A DNA stretch of 64,000 bases from Euryodendron excelsum (taxonomy: Eukaryota; Streptophyta; Magnoliopsida; Ericales; Pentaphylacaceae), in assembly GCA_033060915.1 (NCBI GenBank), contig CM065377.1, forward strand, positions 51,026,683 through 51,090,682, written 5' to 3'. Below are positions 20,193 through 32,407 of this stretch, piece by piece; the stretch's first letter is position 1; each line of letters begins with the position of its first letter. The position numbers were made by a program, and so were the translations under genes. The notes beneath the pieces were generated by a model, which searched no databases, had not been told where the DNA came from, and saw only the letters and a program-made list of their open reading frames with translations.

Positions 20193-21045
20193 ACAACAGT
20201 ATGTGATTTGTATTTGGCTATTGTTTTGATTACGTTGCTGTTTCTTAGTTCCAAATTTCTGTAATCTTTAACAAAATTCACAAGTTGGTGATGTCTTCTT
20301 GTGTGTTACTGTTCTCTGGATGTCTAGTGTTGGTTTTATGTGTGTTTTTGTGGGAATCAAAGCTATGCGAGAATCTTTTTGAGATGAATTTGTCTGAAGC
20401 ATTAATCAATCAAAGCTGCAACTACTTGAAGATGCTTTTCTTTGTGCATTTTGACATGGTGTAAATGAAACCATGTAATTTTTACAGAATTCACAAACTG
20501 GTGATGTCTTCTTGTGTATTATTTTTCCCTGGCTGTCTAGTACTTGGTTTTATGAGTGTTTTTGTTGAATCAAAGCCGTGTGATAATATTTTGAGATGAA
20601 TATACCTGAAAACATTAATCAATCAAAGGTGCAACTTCTTGAAGATGCTTTTCTTTGTGCATTTTGACATGGTGTAAATGAAACCATTGATTGATTAATT
20701 TGGTTCAATTGCATAATTACATTGTCAACATTTTGGTTTTTTCATCAGTTAAAACAGCACGGTCAACATTTCTCTCACAGCAAATGATGTGGAAAAATCT
20801 TCACTGGCTCACTGGGATGGAAAACATAAGCAATCTGCTAGAGGAAGCCTTGTAATGCCTCTGTAGCTTGACTGGTAAGAGTTGGTGGTTTGTTCTTTTT
20901 TGTCTCTGTGGCCCTTTGTAATTTAATGCAAGCTTCAGTCTTTCCCTAACCATCAAGCTAGTCCTGGACTTTGCTAAAAGGGTTTATTCAGATGAAATAA
21001 AAATAGGGTCTGTTGGCATTGGATGTACTGAAGTCACTATTTGAT
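20193..21045 (+). other. 3' flank of WL1 with a tandem duplication
   Basis: At 20273-20690 a ~213-bp unit occurs twice. Each unit has ATTCACAA-CTGGTGATGTCT near its start and TTTGTGCATTTTGACATGGT near its end. The same pair is found after WL2 (31634-32048), so the tandem copy predates the gene duplication. The remaining bases also align with the WL2 flank. No coding region is recognised. Confidence 0.75.
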
Positions 21046-21627
21046 ATTCAAGCAACTTCCAGTGTTGAGAAGAAACTACTAGATTTTGAGGGAAGTAAAG
21101 GCTTGCATAATTACATATATCTTTCAGGTATCATGAAGCTAATAATCTAATTGAGTAGCTCAGTCAGTTCTTGATATTGGGAGTTGAGTGGGAAATTGGA
21201 ACTACTCTACTATATTTCTTCCATGGCATTAGAAATTGTTTATTTTCTGAGCCATTTCAACTGTAAGATCCATACTCTACTTGAAGTTGTGACAGATGTT
21301 GGATTGTCATAGTGTTTTTAGCCTCAGATATCATCCTGTTTGTTGTGGAGGTCTTGTTGTTCACTTAGATATAAATATTTTATTTTGGATAAGCGAAATT
21401 GTAGCTTAGATCAAAACTATGACTAGCAGACACAAAACAATGCATCTCTATGGATGCTTTTTGTGGGCGTGTATGTCACCTGCGAGTTAAAATCGATTTC
21501 ATGTGGTTAAGAAATCTCCCAATGACGAGAGGACAAGAAGTTATTTGAGGTAGGTAGTCTGCAAAACTGATCTGATGTACATGTGGAACATCTAATGGAC
21601 TAAAGATTTGCTAATGATGGAAAGATC

Positions 21628-21735
21628 ATAATCACCCTCTTGGGGTAGAACAGTTGGCTTGGGACTCTTTCTTAGGTTCGAATCGTCACAAGTTTGATTC
21701 CTCCCGTGGCTGACCAGCCCATCGGATTTACCTAA
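21628..21735 (+). mobile_element. tRNA-derived SINE fragment (family 1)
   Basis: It has GGGTAGAACAGTTGGCTTGG followed by a B-box-like GGTTCGAATCG and lacks a poly-A end. The same insertion lies at the matching place behind WL2 (32968-33087). A longer copy with a poly-A tail is at 37571-37795. Confidence 0.6.
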
Positions 21736-22400
21736 AAATGGTGATTGGTAAATACTTCCAAAAACTTGGTAGGTATCGAACTGCCAATTACAGAGATACT
21801 TTGAACACCGTGGTGTGAATGGAATATCAAAACAAAGAAGCTTGAAATGTCTTTATTTTAAAGTTCTTGGAAATGGGAATTTATTTGGGTTTAAAAAAAC
21901 TGTGAAATAGCTGTCAAACAATAATAAAACTTTTTATATTTGAGTTGGGTGGCAGCACATGTTGTGAAACTTCCAATTGATATATAATAAAGTAGAGATG
22001 AGTATTTGCATCAATGTGACTTCGTTATTTTATTTGGTCATGGTCAATAAGAATAAGTAAATAAAGAAGTATAGAAATTAAAAGTCTGCAGGCTGTTATT
22101 AGTTTAAGTTGTCTATTTGCATATGTCTAGGGCCATATGATATGCCTTGTGGACTACCTCAGAATAATGAACGTACTTAAGTCTTTATTAACTATACATG
22201 AATGTCACTGTTTGCAATTGTGTTAATGTGTATTGGAGATTGGGTAGACTGGGTTGGTTTTTTGACTGTGGGATGAGCTATGACCTTAGGTCCAGCTCTT
22301 AGTTTGCAATTTCTTTTACCTTTCTTTTCTTTTCACAATTAGAAGACATTTGATCCTGGAAACACCACATACATTTTTTTCTTTACAGATCTTTAATTAA

Positions 22401-22572
22401 CCCTGAGGGCTGGTTCAGTGGCTCTTGGGCCTTGCACATTTGCCTGAGGTTCTGGGTTCCATTCCCCATACTCCTTAGTGTGATTAACTAGTTCTAGTTA
22501 GCAGTGGTCTACTCAAGCTTGAGAGAATAGTCGACGCAAGCTTGGACACTCTGTAACAAAAACAACAAAACA
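22401..22572 (+). mobile_element. AU-like tRNA-derived SINE (family 2)
   Basis: The head has GGTTCAGTGGCTCTTGGGCC and GGTTCTGGGTTCCATTCCCC as A- and B-box-like parts. The tail has GTCGACGCAAGCTTGGACAC then an A-rich end, the tail type of plant AU SINEs. An orthologous copy is at 33759-33957, so insertion predates the WL duplication. Confidence 0.75.
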
Positions 22573-24835
22573 AGAAGGCTAGAAGAAGATGCCAGGATCC
22601 ATTTTTGGTGAAGCTTTCATGGGATTATCCCATAACATCACATGACCCTAGACCAGGTCATGCACCTTTACTTTTACCCATAATACACTGCTAGAGAAGT
22701 TTCAAATATAATGATGATTATAATTAACAAAAGCTTTAATCAGTCAATGGAGTCTGGATTCCAGATATGTTGACTGCTGGAAAAGTTATGGCCTCAACAA
22801 CAGTCTGGGAGGTTCCTTTATGATCCAAGATGTGTAGTAGTGTCAACTTCCTGTACTGCTGGATCCAAATAGAAAAAGTATACTGTAGTAACTAATGATA
22901 GTACCACCCCAAAACCCATGTAATTGATCTTCAAGCAACTTACTGTCTTGGGATGGAAATACTGGTCTTTGAGGGAAGTAAAGGCTTACATATTTACTGC
23001 ATCTTTGAGGTATCATGAAGTTAATAAGCTCTGCATGCATTAGTATTCGCACAGTATCAACGATTCAGGTCTTGGTATTGGGAGTTGAAGAAATTGGAGT
23101 CCTTAAAACTGTTCATTTTTCGAGCCATTTAACTATAAGACCCATTCTCTACTTGTAGTTGTGAGAGAGATGGAATTTTTTGTAGTGTTTTTCAGCCTCA
23201 GATATCTTGCTGTGTTGTGGAAGGCTTATGAGAAATTGTATCATAGATCTATGTATGGGTTTAAAACCATGACTAGCAGACTCAAAACAATGGCTCTGAA
23301 TGGATGATTTTCGTGGACGATGGTATGTCACACGTGAGTTTAATGGACTTCATGTGGTTAAGAAATCTCACAGTTACAAGGGAATACAACGCGATTTGAG
23401 GTTGTTAGTTTGCAGAAGTTATATATGGTTCGGATCAGCTTGTAAACTTACTTTTTAAAGTAGGTTATGGCTTTTTTAACTCTGTTTTTTTTTTTTTTTT
23501 TTTTTTTGTTGGTGTACTCAATAAGTCAAAAGTATAAGCTAAAAACCAATAAAAAGCAGAAAATTAAATTTTGATTGATAAAAGTTAGTAAAAACGAAAA
23601 CAAAAAAGAAAGCTAGTTAAATAAGTTGATAAATAAGTAAACATCTAGTAATGGTGATTGTCAAGCGCTTAAATTTTGATTGATGAAAGTTAGTAAATAC
23701 GAAAAAAAAAAACTAGTTAAATAAGTTGATAAATAAGTAAACATTTAGTAATGGTGATTGTCAACCATGGTGTGAATAGATTATCCATACATAGAAACTT
23801 AGGTTGTTATGGTTTTGATTCTATTTTCTGTTTTTGTTTTTGAAATTCGACGAAACTGCGTTTAGCAGATTGATTTCAAAAACTATTTCTACTGAAATTG
23901 CATTTGGTAAGTTGGTTCCAGAACTTGTTTTTCGAAATTTTTTTCAGAAAACGCTCCAATTTTGAGAACCATTAAAGAGGTATTTTTTGAGTTTTCAAAA
24001 CCGTCCGATTTTTAGGTTTTCAAGAACAAAAAAAGAGCAATTTTTAGATTTTTTGATTATGAGAGCATGAAAAATAAAACCGAAACTGGAACCAAGACCG
24101 GTACAAACAGAGCTTAAAATGTCTTTGTTTTAGAGTACTTGCAAATGGGTATTTATTTGGATTTGAATATCAGTGGAATAGCTGGCAAAAAATAAGAAAA
24201 CCTTTTGTCTTTGGGTTATCTTTGAATTGGGTGGAAGCACATGTTGTGGAATTACCACTTGATATATAGTAAACGATAAGTGGGTATCGTTACTTGCATC
24301 AATGTGAACTTATTGTTTTAATTGGACAAATTCCACAATAATAAGCAAATTAATTAACTACATAAAATAATGTCTGCAGGCTGTAATTACTAATTAGTTT
24401 AAGTTGTCTATTTGTACATCTCTGGGGCCATATGTCTTTGAACTATCTCAGAATAATGAACATGTGAAGACTCAAGTCTTTGTTAACTATACTTAATGTC
24501 ACTATTTTCCATTGTTTTAATGTGCTTGGAGATTAGGGTTGGTTTTTTGACTGTGGGATGAGCTATGACCTTAGGTCAAGCAGTTCCATTTTCTTTTACC
24601 TTTTCTTTCTCTTAATTAAAAGACGGCCAGAGGAAGATGCTAGGAACCATTTCTGGTGAAGCTTTCGTGGGATGGTTCCATAACATCACATGGTCTGAAA
24701 CATAGCCCTATAGACAAGGTCAGGCACTAAACTTTATTTGTTTACCCATATCACACAGCTAAAAACAATGTCAGACGTGAGATTATGAATGGTTGTGATT
24801 AACAAAAGCTTTAATGCAGGATATTATTATTATTT

Positions 24836-27815
24836 TTTATTTTTGAATTTTGAATTTTGATTTTTTTATTATAATTTTTGAAATTTTATTTTTAATTTTT
24901 AATTTTTTTTTGGGCATGATTTTATTAAAGCCGTTCATTGGCAACGGCGCCAAAATACTTGATTATGCCCAGGATATGACAATCTATTAATACCCAAGTG
25001 TAGGTGCGGCGAAATGATAAATAAAATCTAGTAAGATCGGAGTCGAACCATTGGGAACAGTTATCCAAACATGCAAAGTTGGCACTAAAATTCCCTCACA
25101 GTAAAAACTTAGATACGACTAAGTCATGCTAAGCACTGTAGCATTGCAATAGCTTCAATTGGAATCTAAGCCAACTTATTTGAATTTCACCATGAACAGT
25201 ACCAATGAGATATGGATAGTTAATGTAAAAAAAAAAAAAAATCAAATAGTAACCAAAATAAAACAGTTTGTTTTGAGAGGTTTGAAGATTGTTGAACTAA
25301 ACTTTAAGTTAAACTTAATAAAACGATCTTGGATCCAATTGATCCGATCATCTGATTCACTTGAAATTTCAACGGAGATTTTGTAACTCAAATCATTGAT
25401 TTTGTTTTGAGACTTTGATTCAAAAGATTTAACGACTAAAACAAAATTCAATAATAATTAAATCTAGAATAATAAAAATTAAAGTCATAGATTCATACTA
25501 TCGATTTTTACAATAATTATACTAAACTAAAACTTGTGCATAGAAATTACCAAATTTAGTCAATAATCTAAGTTTTTTCAAAGATCTAGAATTTAATTAC
25601 CAATAATTGAAAGTTTTTATAGATAAAATAATGAAAACTCAATTATCTCAGTTGACATTCTAAGATCTTCAAATGATCATTACAATTGGCTCAAAGAATA
25701 AAAATAACTACTCATAGTATTGAAAAGAAAAGATATGGCTTGAAAAATAAAATAACTTCATAAATAAAAAGATTCTTACAATAGAATAATGGCAAAGAAA
25801 AGACTGAAAAGAAAACTCATTTGAGTGAAATGCTACTAGAAAATTAACTAAAAATCTATCCTTAAGAAAGAAAATAATTAAAGAAAACAAACTCTCTTCA
25901 TCTCTGTCTTTTTTTTTTTTTTTTTCTCTCTACCTCCCACCTCCTCTCCGCTCTCTCTTTATAGCCGAATTGCAGTATTTTTAATTATTTTTTTTCTTCT
26001 TCTCTTTATTTTCTTCTTGTCCTTATCGATTTCGCGTTGGCCGCCTCACCCCACCTGCACACACAAGTCAAACAACCTGCATAATATATATATTAGGGCT
26101 AATTACACCAGTAATCCTTATAATTTGGACCCAGTCTCAATTTCATCCTTGTAGTTTCAATTTGAACAAAAACACCGTTTAATTTTACATTTTGCATCTA
26201 ATAAATCTAATCGAAAATGAACGTTAGCAAAATAAATGAAAAGTGATCAGGTGCTATGCATATGAGAGGTAGAATAGTAAAATAATACATTTTCACTATC
26301 TCTCTTACTCTTCTTCTTCTCTTTCCTTTCTCCCGTACACTTCATCCCCTACAACAATACTACCACCTACACCACAATCCTTCCCCCGACCACCTTCCAC
26401 CTATCCATGGCCTCCAGAGTAGTCACCCCCAGCTCCTCATGCTACTAATTGCTGGTCATCTACACACAGTCCTTCCGCCCATGGCTGCCAGATAATATTA
26501 GCATCCACAAACACATATATACATGTAGCTATACATATACACATGCATATATATATATATATACACACACAACTTTATAACTACAACATTGATCGAAAAT
26601 TGGATTGAAATGGAACACAAATAAAATCAAATCAAAGAAATACACACATTGAAGTTCCAATTTTCCATAAGAAATTATCTAGTTTGTTGGATATAATTGT
26701 AGTATTGAACAAACCCAAAAAAAAGAAGGGCTTAGAGAAAGGGAAAAAAAAAAAAAAAAAAAACAGGGGACGGTAGACTAGATCAAAAAAATAGACCCAA
26801 TGAAAAATTTTAAACCCAATTAGTTCTCTCCCTCTAGAAATTTAACATAATCCAATCAATAATGGAGGTTCCTACAAGGTAATCAACTTTTTTTTTATTG
26901 CCTTTTCTGGATGATGGTCCTCCATGTGGTATAATCAAAGAATGACTCAGTCTTTCTAGTTCAACCTAAAAACCCCTGCCACAACTTCTTTTTTTTTTTT
27001 TCCTTTGCTTGTTCAATAGAAAAACCTCTCGCTTTTTTGTTGCCAAAAAGAGAGAAAGAGTAATCAGAGGGACTATGGGTAGTCGGAGAGGTAGAGGGTT
27101 TTGGTTGATGTGGTCATTGTGGTGGGATTGTGGATGGGTGGAGGTTGGCAGGCAAGGCTGGGGAAGGTCGTGGGAAGAGATATTGTGGTGACGCTATGAA
27201 TGAGTGGTGGTCAAAGAAGGGCCTAGAGGGTGGGTGGTGACGCTGGAGTTAGGGAGGTGTGAAGGAGAGGAAAAAGAAATAGAGAGTGAAGTAGAAGAGG
27301 GGAAATGAGAAGCAATAAAAAAGGAGAGAGATAGGAAAATTATATGATTTTACTATTCTACCCCTCATGTGCACGTCATCTGATCTCTTTCCGTTTATTT
27401 TGCTAACATCCGTTTTCAATTAAACTTATTAGATGCAAAATATAAAATTAAAGGGTGTTTTTGTTCAAATTAAAATTACAGGGATGAAATTGAGACTGGG
27501 TTCAAAGTATAAGGACGATCAGTGTAATTAGCCATATATATTAATAATAAGATATAATATAATATATAAAAAGTAAAAGATATTTTATAATATATAAAAA
27601 GTAAAAAAAATATTATAATATATATATAATGTAATATATACACCCACTCATTTAAATAATATATATCACCTTGCTTCATTTTGTTTAATTTTATCTTTAA
27701 ATCTACTCAAGGCGTGTAAAACATAAAATACTAAATTAATATATAAAGGATAAATAATACACAAATAATAACTAACATTAGTCGGTAATTAGGGACTTCA
27801 ATTGTACTCTTTTAG
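24836..27815 (-). mobile_element. Ty3/gypsy-like (Tat/Athila-type) LTR with primer-binding site, interrupted by a MULE
   Basis: On the minus strand TGGCGCCGTTGCCAATG (24952-24936) resembles the primer-binding site used by plant Tat/Athila elements. It sits about seven bases from an LTR border at 24960 (TG on the + strand). The LTR shares blocks with the solo LTR at 56145-57685: CCCAAGTGTAGG/CCCAAGTGCAGG near the border, a CTTGAAATTTC/CTTGAAATTCC block, and a TTTATAG promoter-like block. Only about 120 bases of internal region remain. The outer border near 27815 is approximate. A MULE (26096-27533) sits inside. The insertion truncates the second non-coding unit of WL1. Confidence 0.6.
26096..27533. 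mobile_element. Non-autonomous Mutator-like element with ~160-bp TIRs
   Basis: The left end GGCTAATTACACCAGTAATC matches the reverse complement of the right end (GGCTAATTACACTGATCGTC). The match goes on for about 160 bases through CCCAGTCTCAATTTCATCC and TTTTGCATCTAATAA. Both sides are flanked by ATATATATTA-type 9-10 bp repeats. The ends resemble those of the MULE at 5060-6314 (GGGTTAATTACAC). The interior has no transposase; the short ORF at 27009-27191 is Trp/Gly-rich and unrecognised. Confidence 0.85.
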
Positions 27816-28849
27816 AGTGTAATCATAACTGTAACACTTTTTTTTTTTGTTTTTTTTGCTAATGTAGTGTCCGGGTCAACTGCGCGCAACTTAGGGATGA
27901 GAATGGAATGAGACGAGGCACGGATTGCCACCTTTATCTCCCACATTCACCTACAAAATTCACTTTCATCTTCGCCTCCATTCCCGTATGAAAATTTTAT
28001 TGGAAGTCAATCCCCGCCATGTGAGTACAAATCTTCGTCTACCCCCGCTTTCACATCCGCCACCACCCCGCACCCGCTAAGCCCAATTTAAAGTCCAAGT
28101 GCAATTCAACCTATATTCAAGGCAAAAAAATCAGAGCCAACCCTACCCTTGTTGAAAAATTTTATTTATGCATTTCATACTTGTGATACATAAATTGCAA
28201 TAAAAATTTTATTTTTAAAATTTGGTGCTCAATTTCCAATGCTTTTAAGCTAATTAATTTCTCAAATCTTATTTTTGACTTTTTTTTTTATCTAACTTAT
28301 GTTTGACATTAATGAACCTAAAAAACTTCATCATAACCATTTTAATTCTCTATCTAAATGATCAGTAAATTATATCTCATATCAAACAATTCTTAAGAAT
28401 TAAATTATACATCTATTCTACATTATTTTACCATTTAATTTGTTTACACTTACACACTGTTAATTTTTACAAATTATACATCTATTCACATTATTTGATG
28501 AATAGTGAGAAAAACCTAAGCAAGTAACTGTCCAAAGAGTAAAACAAAGAAAAAATCAACTGATATAAAATTTAAAAAATTTTAAAGTGGGGTGGAGAAA
28601 ACCTTATCTATTCTTACCTCCATATATGTAAAAAATTTTATTTTTACCTCTATTTCAATTTTTAACCCTCCACACCCTCCCAAATCGAACGGGCTCAATT
28701 GTATTTTCACTTTCTCCCGGTCCAGTATCCTGGCGCAGCTTGACTGCACATCGGCCCTTGGCAATAACTGTAGCACTTAATTTTATTTTTACTATGCTTT
28801 AACAAAACTAGGCTAGAATAAGACATATTAAATAAGAGCTATGTGCCGT
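27816..28849. other. Spacer with a possible DNA-transposon remnant, no gene
   Basis: The stretch 27885-28080 has GGATGAGAATGGAATGAGAC and CACCCCGCACCCGC phrases typical of plant hAT-like repeats. The right side near 28580-28700 has GTGGGGTGGAGAAAACC and AACGGGCTCAATTG. I could not pair the ends convincingly. No coding region is recognised. Confidence 0.45.
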
Positions 28850-29119
28850 CTTCCCACACATGCTGGGATAATTTAAACTTGGAAGAGTTGACTCAGTCTG
28901 CTCGTTGGGAATCAACTGCCTCAGTTACTGTCGTATTTTAAAATATCGAAAACAGGTGTACATAAATGAGTATATGCATTTGTACATACATATCCAGTAA
29001 TTTCATGGTAGCCTGATTGGGGTCTTGACTCTCGATTGATGAAAAATCTCATCGTTTCATCTTCTCCGTAATTAGGCTATTGGAAACACCCTTTCTGTCT
29101 TTATTCTCTGGTTTCTACA
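28850..29119 (+). promoter_or_regulatory. Promoter and 5' leader of WL2
   Basis: It carries the same ordered blocks as the WL1 promoter without the ~190-base insertion. GTTGACTCAGTCTGCTC at 28887-28903 contains a W-box-like TTGACT (28888-28893), about 230 bases before the ATG; WL1 has ATGACT there and so lacks that core. W-boxes are WRKY sites in many immune genes; their role here is inference. Confidence 0.5.
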
Positions 29120-31510
29120 ATGCAAAACATGTCAACCAATGGAGCTTCATCATCTGCTCCTGATATCGCCTCCTCCGGCACCGATATCAGGCCGAACAAA
29201 GCCACCAACCACACTCAGTCCTCCAACAAATCGACCCAGAGCGACCCGACCCATAATGTCAACGAGAAAGGAAACGAGAAACCAGCCTCCGGCGTAGATC
29301 GTCCGAAAGAGAAAAGCCAATCCACTGGAGGGGGTTTTCTGCGCAACCTTTTCAAATCCAGGAAAAAGCCCCCCGAAAACAACAGCAACGACGGACCCAG
29401 GCCAAATGTCAACAACAGAAGCTACAGCGAGGTTAAGGCGCTTTTAAACATGGTAGAGGCAGATCTGAAAGTCATACTGAACGCCCGTGAGAGGATGGAT
29501 GACTGCAAAGATCATATCAAAACTGTCACTGAGAAGCTCGAGGAGCTCAAAACGAAGTGTGAAAATCCTGAAGAGTTAGAAAAGCTCAAAGGAGAGAATG
29601 GAAACGTGAACCAGTTCCGGCAGCTGAAGAAGAACGTCAAGAAATTAAAGCAGCAGATCTCTTCCAAGCAGAAGGACGAGAATCGCTCCCTGCGGGAAAT
29701 CGATACTGACAACAACAACCGAGCCAATGCCGACAATGCTCTCGACCAAATGCTTGACTTATACAACAACGCAGCGTTTGAGAAGAGCTTGACCTTCAAA
29801 GAATTGGAGGCACGTTACCACGGGCTCGAGGACGAATTGAAGCTCTGTCTGTTGTGTTTTTCGGTGTTCCCAGAGAATGCAGAAATTAAAAAGAGGGTCA
29901 TGATATACTGGTGGATTGGGGAGGGTTTTGTACCTCCAATTCGAATGCAGCAGAGCACCAATGAAAACACAGTGGTGCAGGACACCAATGAAAGCCCAGT
30001 GGTGCCGCAGCAGAACGCCAATGAAAGCGCAGTGGTGCAGAAGACAGCAGAGCGATTCGCCAAAGATTTCTTCGAAAAGCTTATTGCCAAAGGCTTCATA
30101 GAGCCCGTCCACGAAAAGCGTAGTCTTGGAGTGGACATATGCAAGATTCACCCTTTAGTTCGTTCTATGGTAATTAAGCTCGCCATGAGGGCTAGCTTCT
30201 TCGATTTTGATGAGAAGGGGAATGTAAAAGCGAAACACTCTCGTTCTCTCCGGGCATGCTTAACAGCTAAAGAGTCAGCAAAGATTCCGGACTTGGAAAC
30301 TCTTCATGCACTGTTCAATGTGAATGAGACTATTCTTCAGTTCAAGCCCGAGTGGTTTTCAAAGATGAAAAATGTGAATGTTCTTTATTTGGGAAGGTGG
30401 CAGACCTCAGCCACGCATCACATTGAAGTTGAGGACACCGAAACCATGAAGAAGAAAAATGCAAATGTTTTGGATGGGTTGGAAAATGTCAAACATCTGA
30501 AGTTTTTGAGTCTTCAAGGTATCTCTAGAATTATGGAGCTTCCTAAGTCCATTTCAAAGCTCAAGAAACTTACGATCCTTGACCTTAGAGCTTGTCACAA
30601 CCTTGAGGTGATTCCTAATGAAATTGGCCTGCTCAAGAATTTGACACACTTGGACATGTCTGAGTGTTACCTGCTAGATCAGATGCCCAAAGGGCTTGCT
30701 TTGCTCTCCGAGCTCGAAGTCCTCAGCGGGTTTGTGGTTGGAGATTCAAAGGGCAAAAACTCATGCACTCTTGAAGATTTGCGGAAACTGATAAAGCTAA
30801 GAAAATTGAGCATTCACACTGGTGTCAATGAGTTTCCTTTAAAAAGACATCTGTCAGCTTTAAATCAATTCAAAAAGCTTAGCAAGCTGACAATCGCATG
30901 GGGAAGGGGCTCTGTACAAGCCAAAAAAGATGTCACTGGTAAGCAAGATAACAGTGAAGGAAATATGCCAGCGGCTGGGACCCAGAACAGAGAAGATGGA
31001 GAAGGCAGCAAAAAGAAAGGCAAGAGTGCGGCAGAGCACGCTACAGCAGCGGCCAATGAATCGGATCTTCCAGGAGCTCCGACAGAACCTTCTACCTCTA
31101 AGCAATCGGCTGGGACCCAGGACAGAGAAGATGGAGAAGGCAGCAAAAAGAAAGGCAAGAGTGCGGCAGAGCCAGGTCCAGACCTTCCCTCGCAACTGAT
31201 AAAATTGGACCTTCAGTGTTTTCCTGGGATGATAGCACCTAGTTGGCTCAGCGCTGGTAAACTGAACAGCTTGGAGAAACTCTATATCAGAGGAGGTAAA
31301 TTCTCTGATCTGGGTCAATTTCAGGGAGCAGAGAAGGACAAGTGGAAAGTTGTGGACTTGCGTCTGAAGTACTTGACTGAGTTAGAGATGGATTGGAGGG
31401 AACGGCTGGAATTATTTCCAAATTTGAATTACTTGGAGAAGGTAGAATGCCCAAAACTCACTTTCTTCCCATGCGACGAGAGTGGAGTGTGGATGAAGAA
31501 AAAAAACTAG
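29120..31510 (+). CDS. WL2: shorter paralogue of WL1 (coiled coil, winged helix, LRRs, no P-loop)
   Basis: Single exon, 796 aa. The ATG gives MQNMSTNGASSS; the second Met aligns with the WL1 start, so translation could begin at either. Residues 1-95 are disordered and 95-235 coiled-coil-like. RNBS-D-like LKLCLLCFSVFPE is near 240, then IYWWIGEGFVPP, a short Gln/Asn-rich repeat (~276-308), TAERFAKDFFEKLI and CKIHPLVRSMV (~340-350), where MHD reads IHP. LRRs span about 417-545, a Lys-rich repeat about 618-690, and the C-terminal LRR-like part runs to the end. The difference of about 270 aa from WL1 comes mainly from fewer repeat units. The intact frame and strong conservation outside the repeats suggest both copies are functional. 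The role is as for WL1, likely the regulatory and sensing half of a split NLR (inference). Confidence 0.88.
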   Translation: MQNMSTNGASSSAPDIASSGTDIRPNKATNHTQSSNKSTQSDPTHNVNEKGNEKPASGVDRPKEKSQSTGGGFLRNLFKSRKKPPENNSNDGPRPNVNNRSYSEVKALLNMVEADLKVILNARERMDDCKDHIKTVTEKLEELKTKCENPEELEKLKGENGNVNQFRQLKKNVKKLKQQISSKQKDENRSLREIDTDNNNRANADNALDQMLDLYNNAAFEKSLTFKELEARYHGLEDELKLCLLCFSVFPENAEIKKRVMIYWWIGEGFVPPIRMQQSTNENTVVQDTNESPVVPQQNANESAVVQKTAERFAKDFFEKLIAKGFIEPVHEKRSLGVDICKIHPLVRSMVIKLAMRASFFDFDEKGNVKAKHSRSLRACLTAKESAKIPDLETLHALFNVNETILQFKPEWFSKMKNVNVLYLGRWQTSATHHIEVEDTETMKKKNANVLDGLENVKHLKFLSLQGISRIMELPKSISKLKKLTILDLRACHNLEVIPNEIGLLKNLTHLDMSECYLLDQMPKGLALLSELEVLSGFVVGDSKGKNSCTLEDLRKLIKLRKLSIHTGVNEFPLKRHLSALNQFKKLSKLTIAWGRGSVQAKKDVTGKQDNSEGNMPAAGTQNREDGEGSKKKGKSAAEHATAAANESDLPGAPTEPSTSKQSAGTQDREDGEGSKKKGKSAAEPGPDLPSQLIKLDLQCFPGMIAPSWLSAGKLNSLEKLYIRGGKFSDLGQFQGAEKDKWKVVDLRLKYLTELEMDWRERLELFPNLNYLEKVECPKLTFFPCDESGVWMKKKN
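29946..30042 (+). repeat. Short version (about 4 units) of the WHD minisatellite in WL2
   Basis: Units such as SAVVQ and SPVVPQQNANE align with the 11-aa units of WL1. The repeat sits between VPPIR and TAERFAK, the same place as in WL1. Confidence 0.8.
30974..31170 (+). repeat. 135-bp repeat in WL2 (one full, one partial unit)
   Basis: GCTGGG unit starts lie at 30974 and 31109, a period of 135 bases. The units encode the same REDGEGSKKKGKSAAE core as in WL1. Confidence 0.85.
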
Positions 31511-32407
31511 GAAGCATGAATATGCATGGTCTTTTCTCCTCACCACCCAAGTAAACAACAGTATGTGATTTGTATTTGGCTATTGTTTTGATTACATTTC
31601 TGTTTCTTAATTCCAAATTTCTGTAATCTTTAACAAAATTCACAAGCTGGTGATGTCTTCTTGTGCATTACTTTTCTCTGGATGTCTAGCATTGGTTTTT
31701 TGTCTGTTTTTGTGGGAATCAAAGCAATGTGAAAATCTTTTTGAGATGAATATGTCTGAAGCATTAATCAATCAAAGCTGCAACTACTTGAAGATGCTTT
31801 TCTTTGTGCATTTTGACATGGTGTAAATGAAACCATGTAATTTTTACAGAATTCACAAACTGGTGGTGTCTTCTTGTGTATTATTTTTCTCTGGCTGTCT
31901 AATATTGGTTTTATGAGTGTTTTTGTTGCATCAAAGCCGTGTGATAATTTTTTGAGAGGAATATACTTTAAAGCATTAATCAATCAAAGGTGCAACTTCT
32001 TGAAGATGCTTTTCTTTGTGCATTTTGACATGGTGTAAATGAAACCATTGATTGATTAATGTGGTTCAATTGCATAATTACATTGTCAACATTTTTGGTT
32101 TTTCATCAGTTAAAACAGCACGGTCAACATTTCTCTCACAGCAAATGAAGTGGCAAAATCTTCACTGGTTCACTGGGATGGACAGGATAAGCAATCTGCT
32201 AGAGGAAGCCTTGTAATGCCTCCGTAGCTTGACTGGTAAGAGTTGGTGGTCTGTTCTTTTTGTCTCCGTGGCCCTCTGTAATTTCGTGCAAGCTTCAGTC
32301 TTACCCTAACCATCAAGCTAGTCCTGGACTTTGCTAAAAGGGTTTATTCAGAAGAAATAAAACTAGGACCTGTTGGCATTGGATGTACTGAAGTCACTGT
32401 TTGATAT
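31511..32407 (+). other. 3' flank of WL2 with the same tandem duplication as WL1
   Basis: The ~213-bp unit pair is at 31634-32048. The flank aligns with 20193-21045, with only small differences visible by eye. Confidence 0.75.

Larger units (their letters stand above)
21046..24835. repeat. Two copies of the long non-coding unit behind WL1
   Basis: Copy 1 is about 21046-22924 and copy 2 about 22925-24835. Shared landmarks in order are TCAAGCAACTT, CCTCAGATATC, CCATGACTAGCAGAC, GTGATTG-CAAATACTTCC, GGGTGG-AGCACATGTTGTG, GTCTGCAGGCTG, CTATTTGCATAT, CAGAATAATGAAC and GGGATGAGCTATGACCTTA. Copy 2 is cut off by the LTR insertion at 24836. The function of the unit is unknown. A minus-strand coding-like remnant lies near the join (see findings). 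Confidence 0.75.

Noticed and set aside
21640..21710. tRNA gene suggested by GGTTCGAATC and a D-arm-like head
   Set aside because: No acceptor stem or anticodon arm can be formed. Repeated copies with a poly-A end identify it as a SINE.
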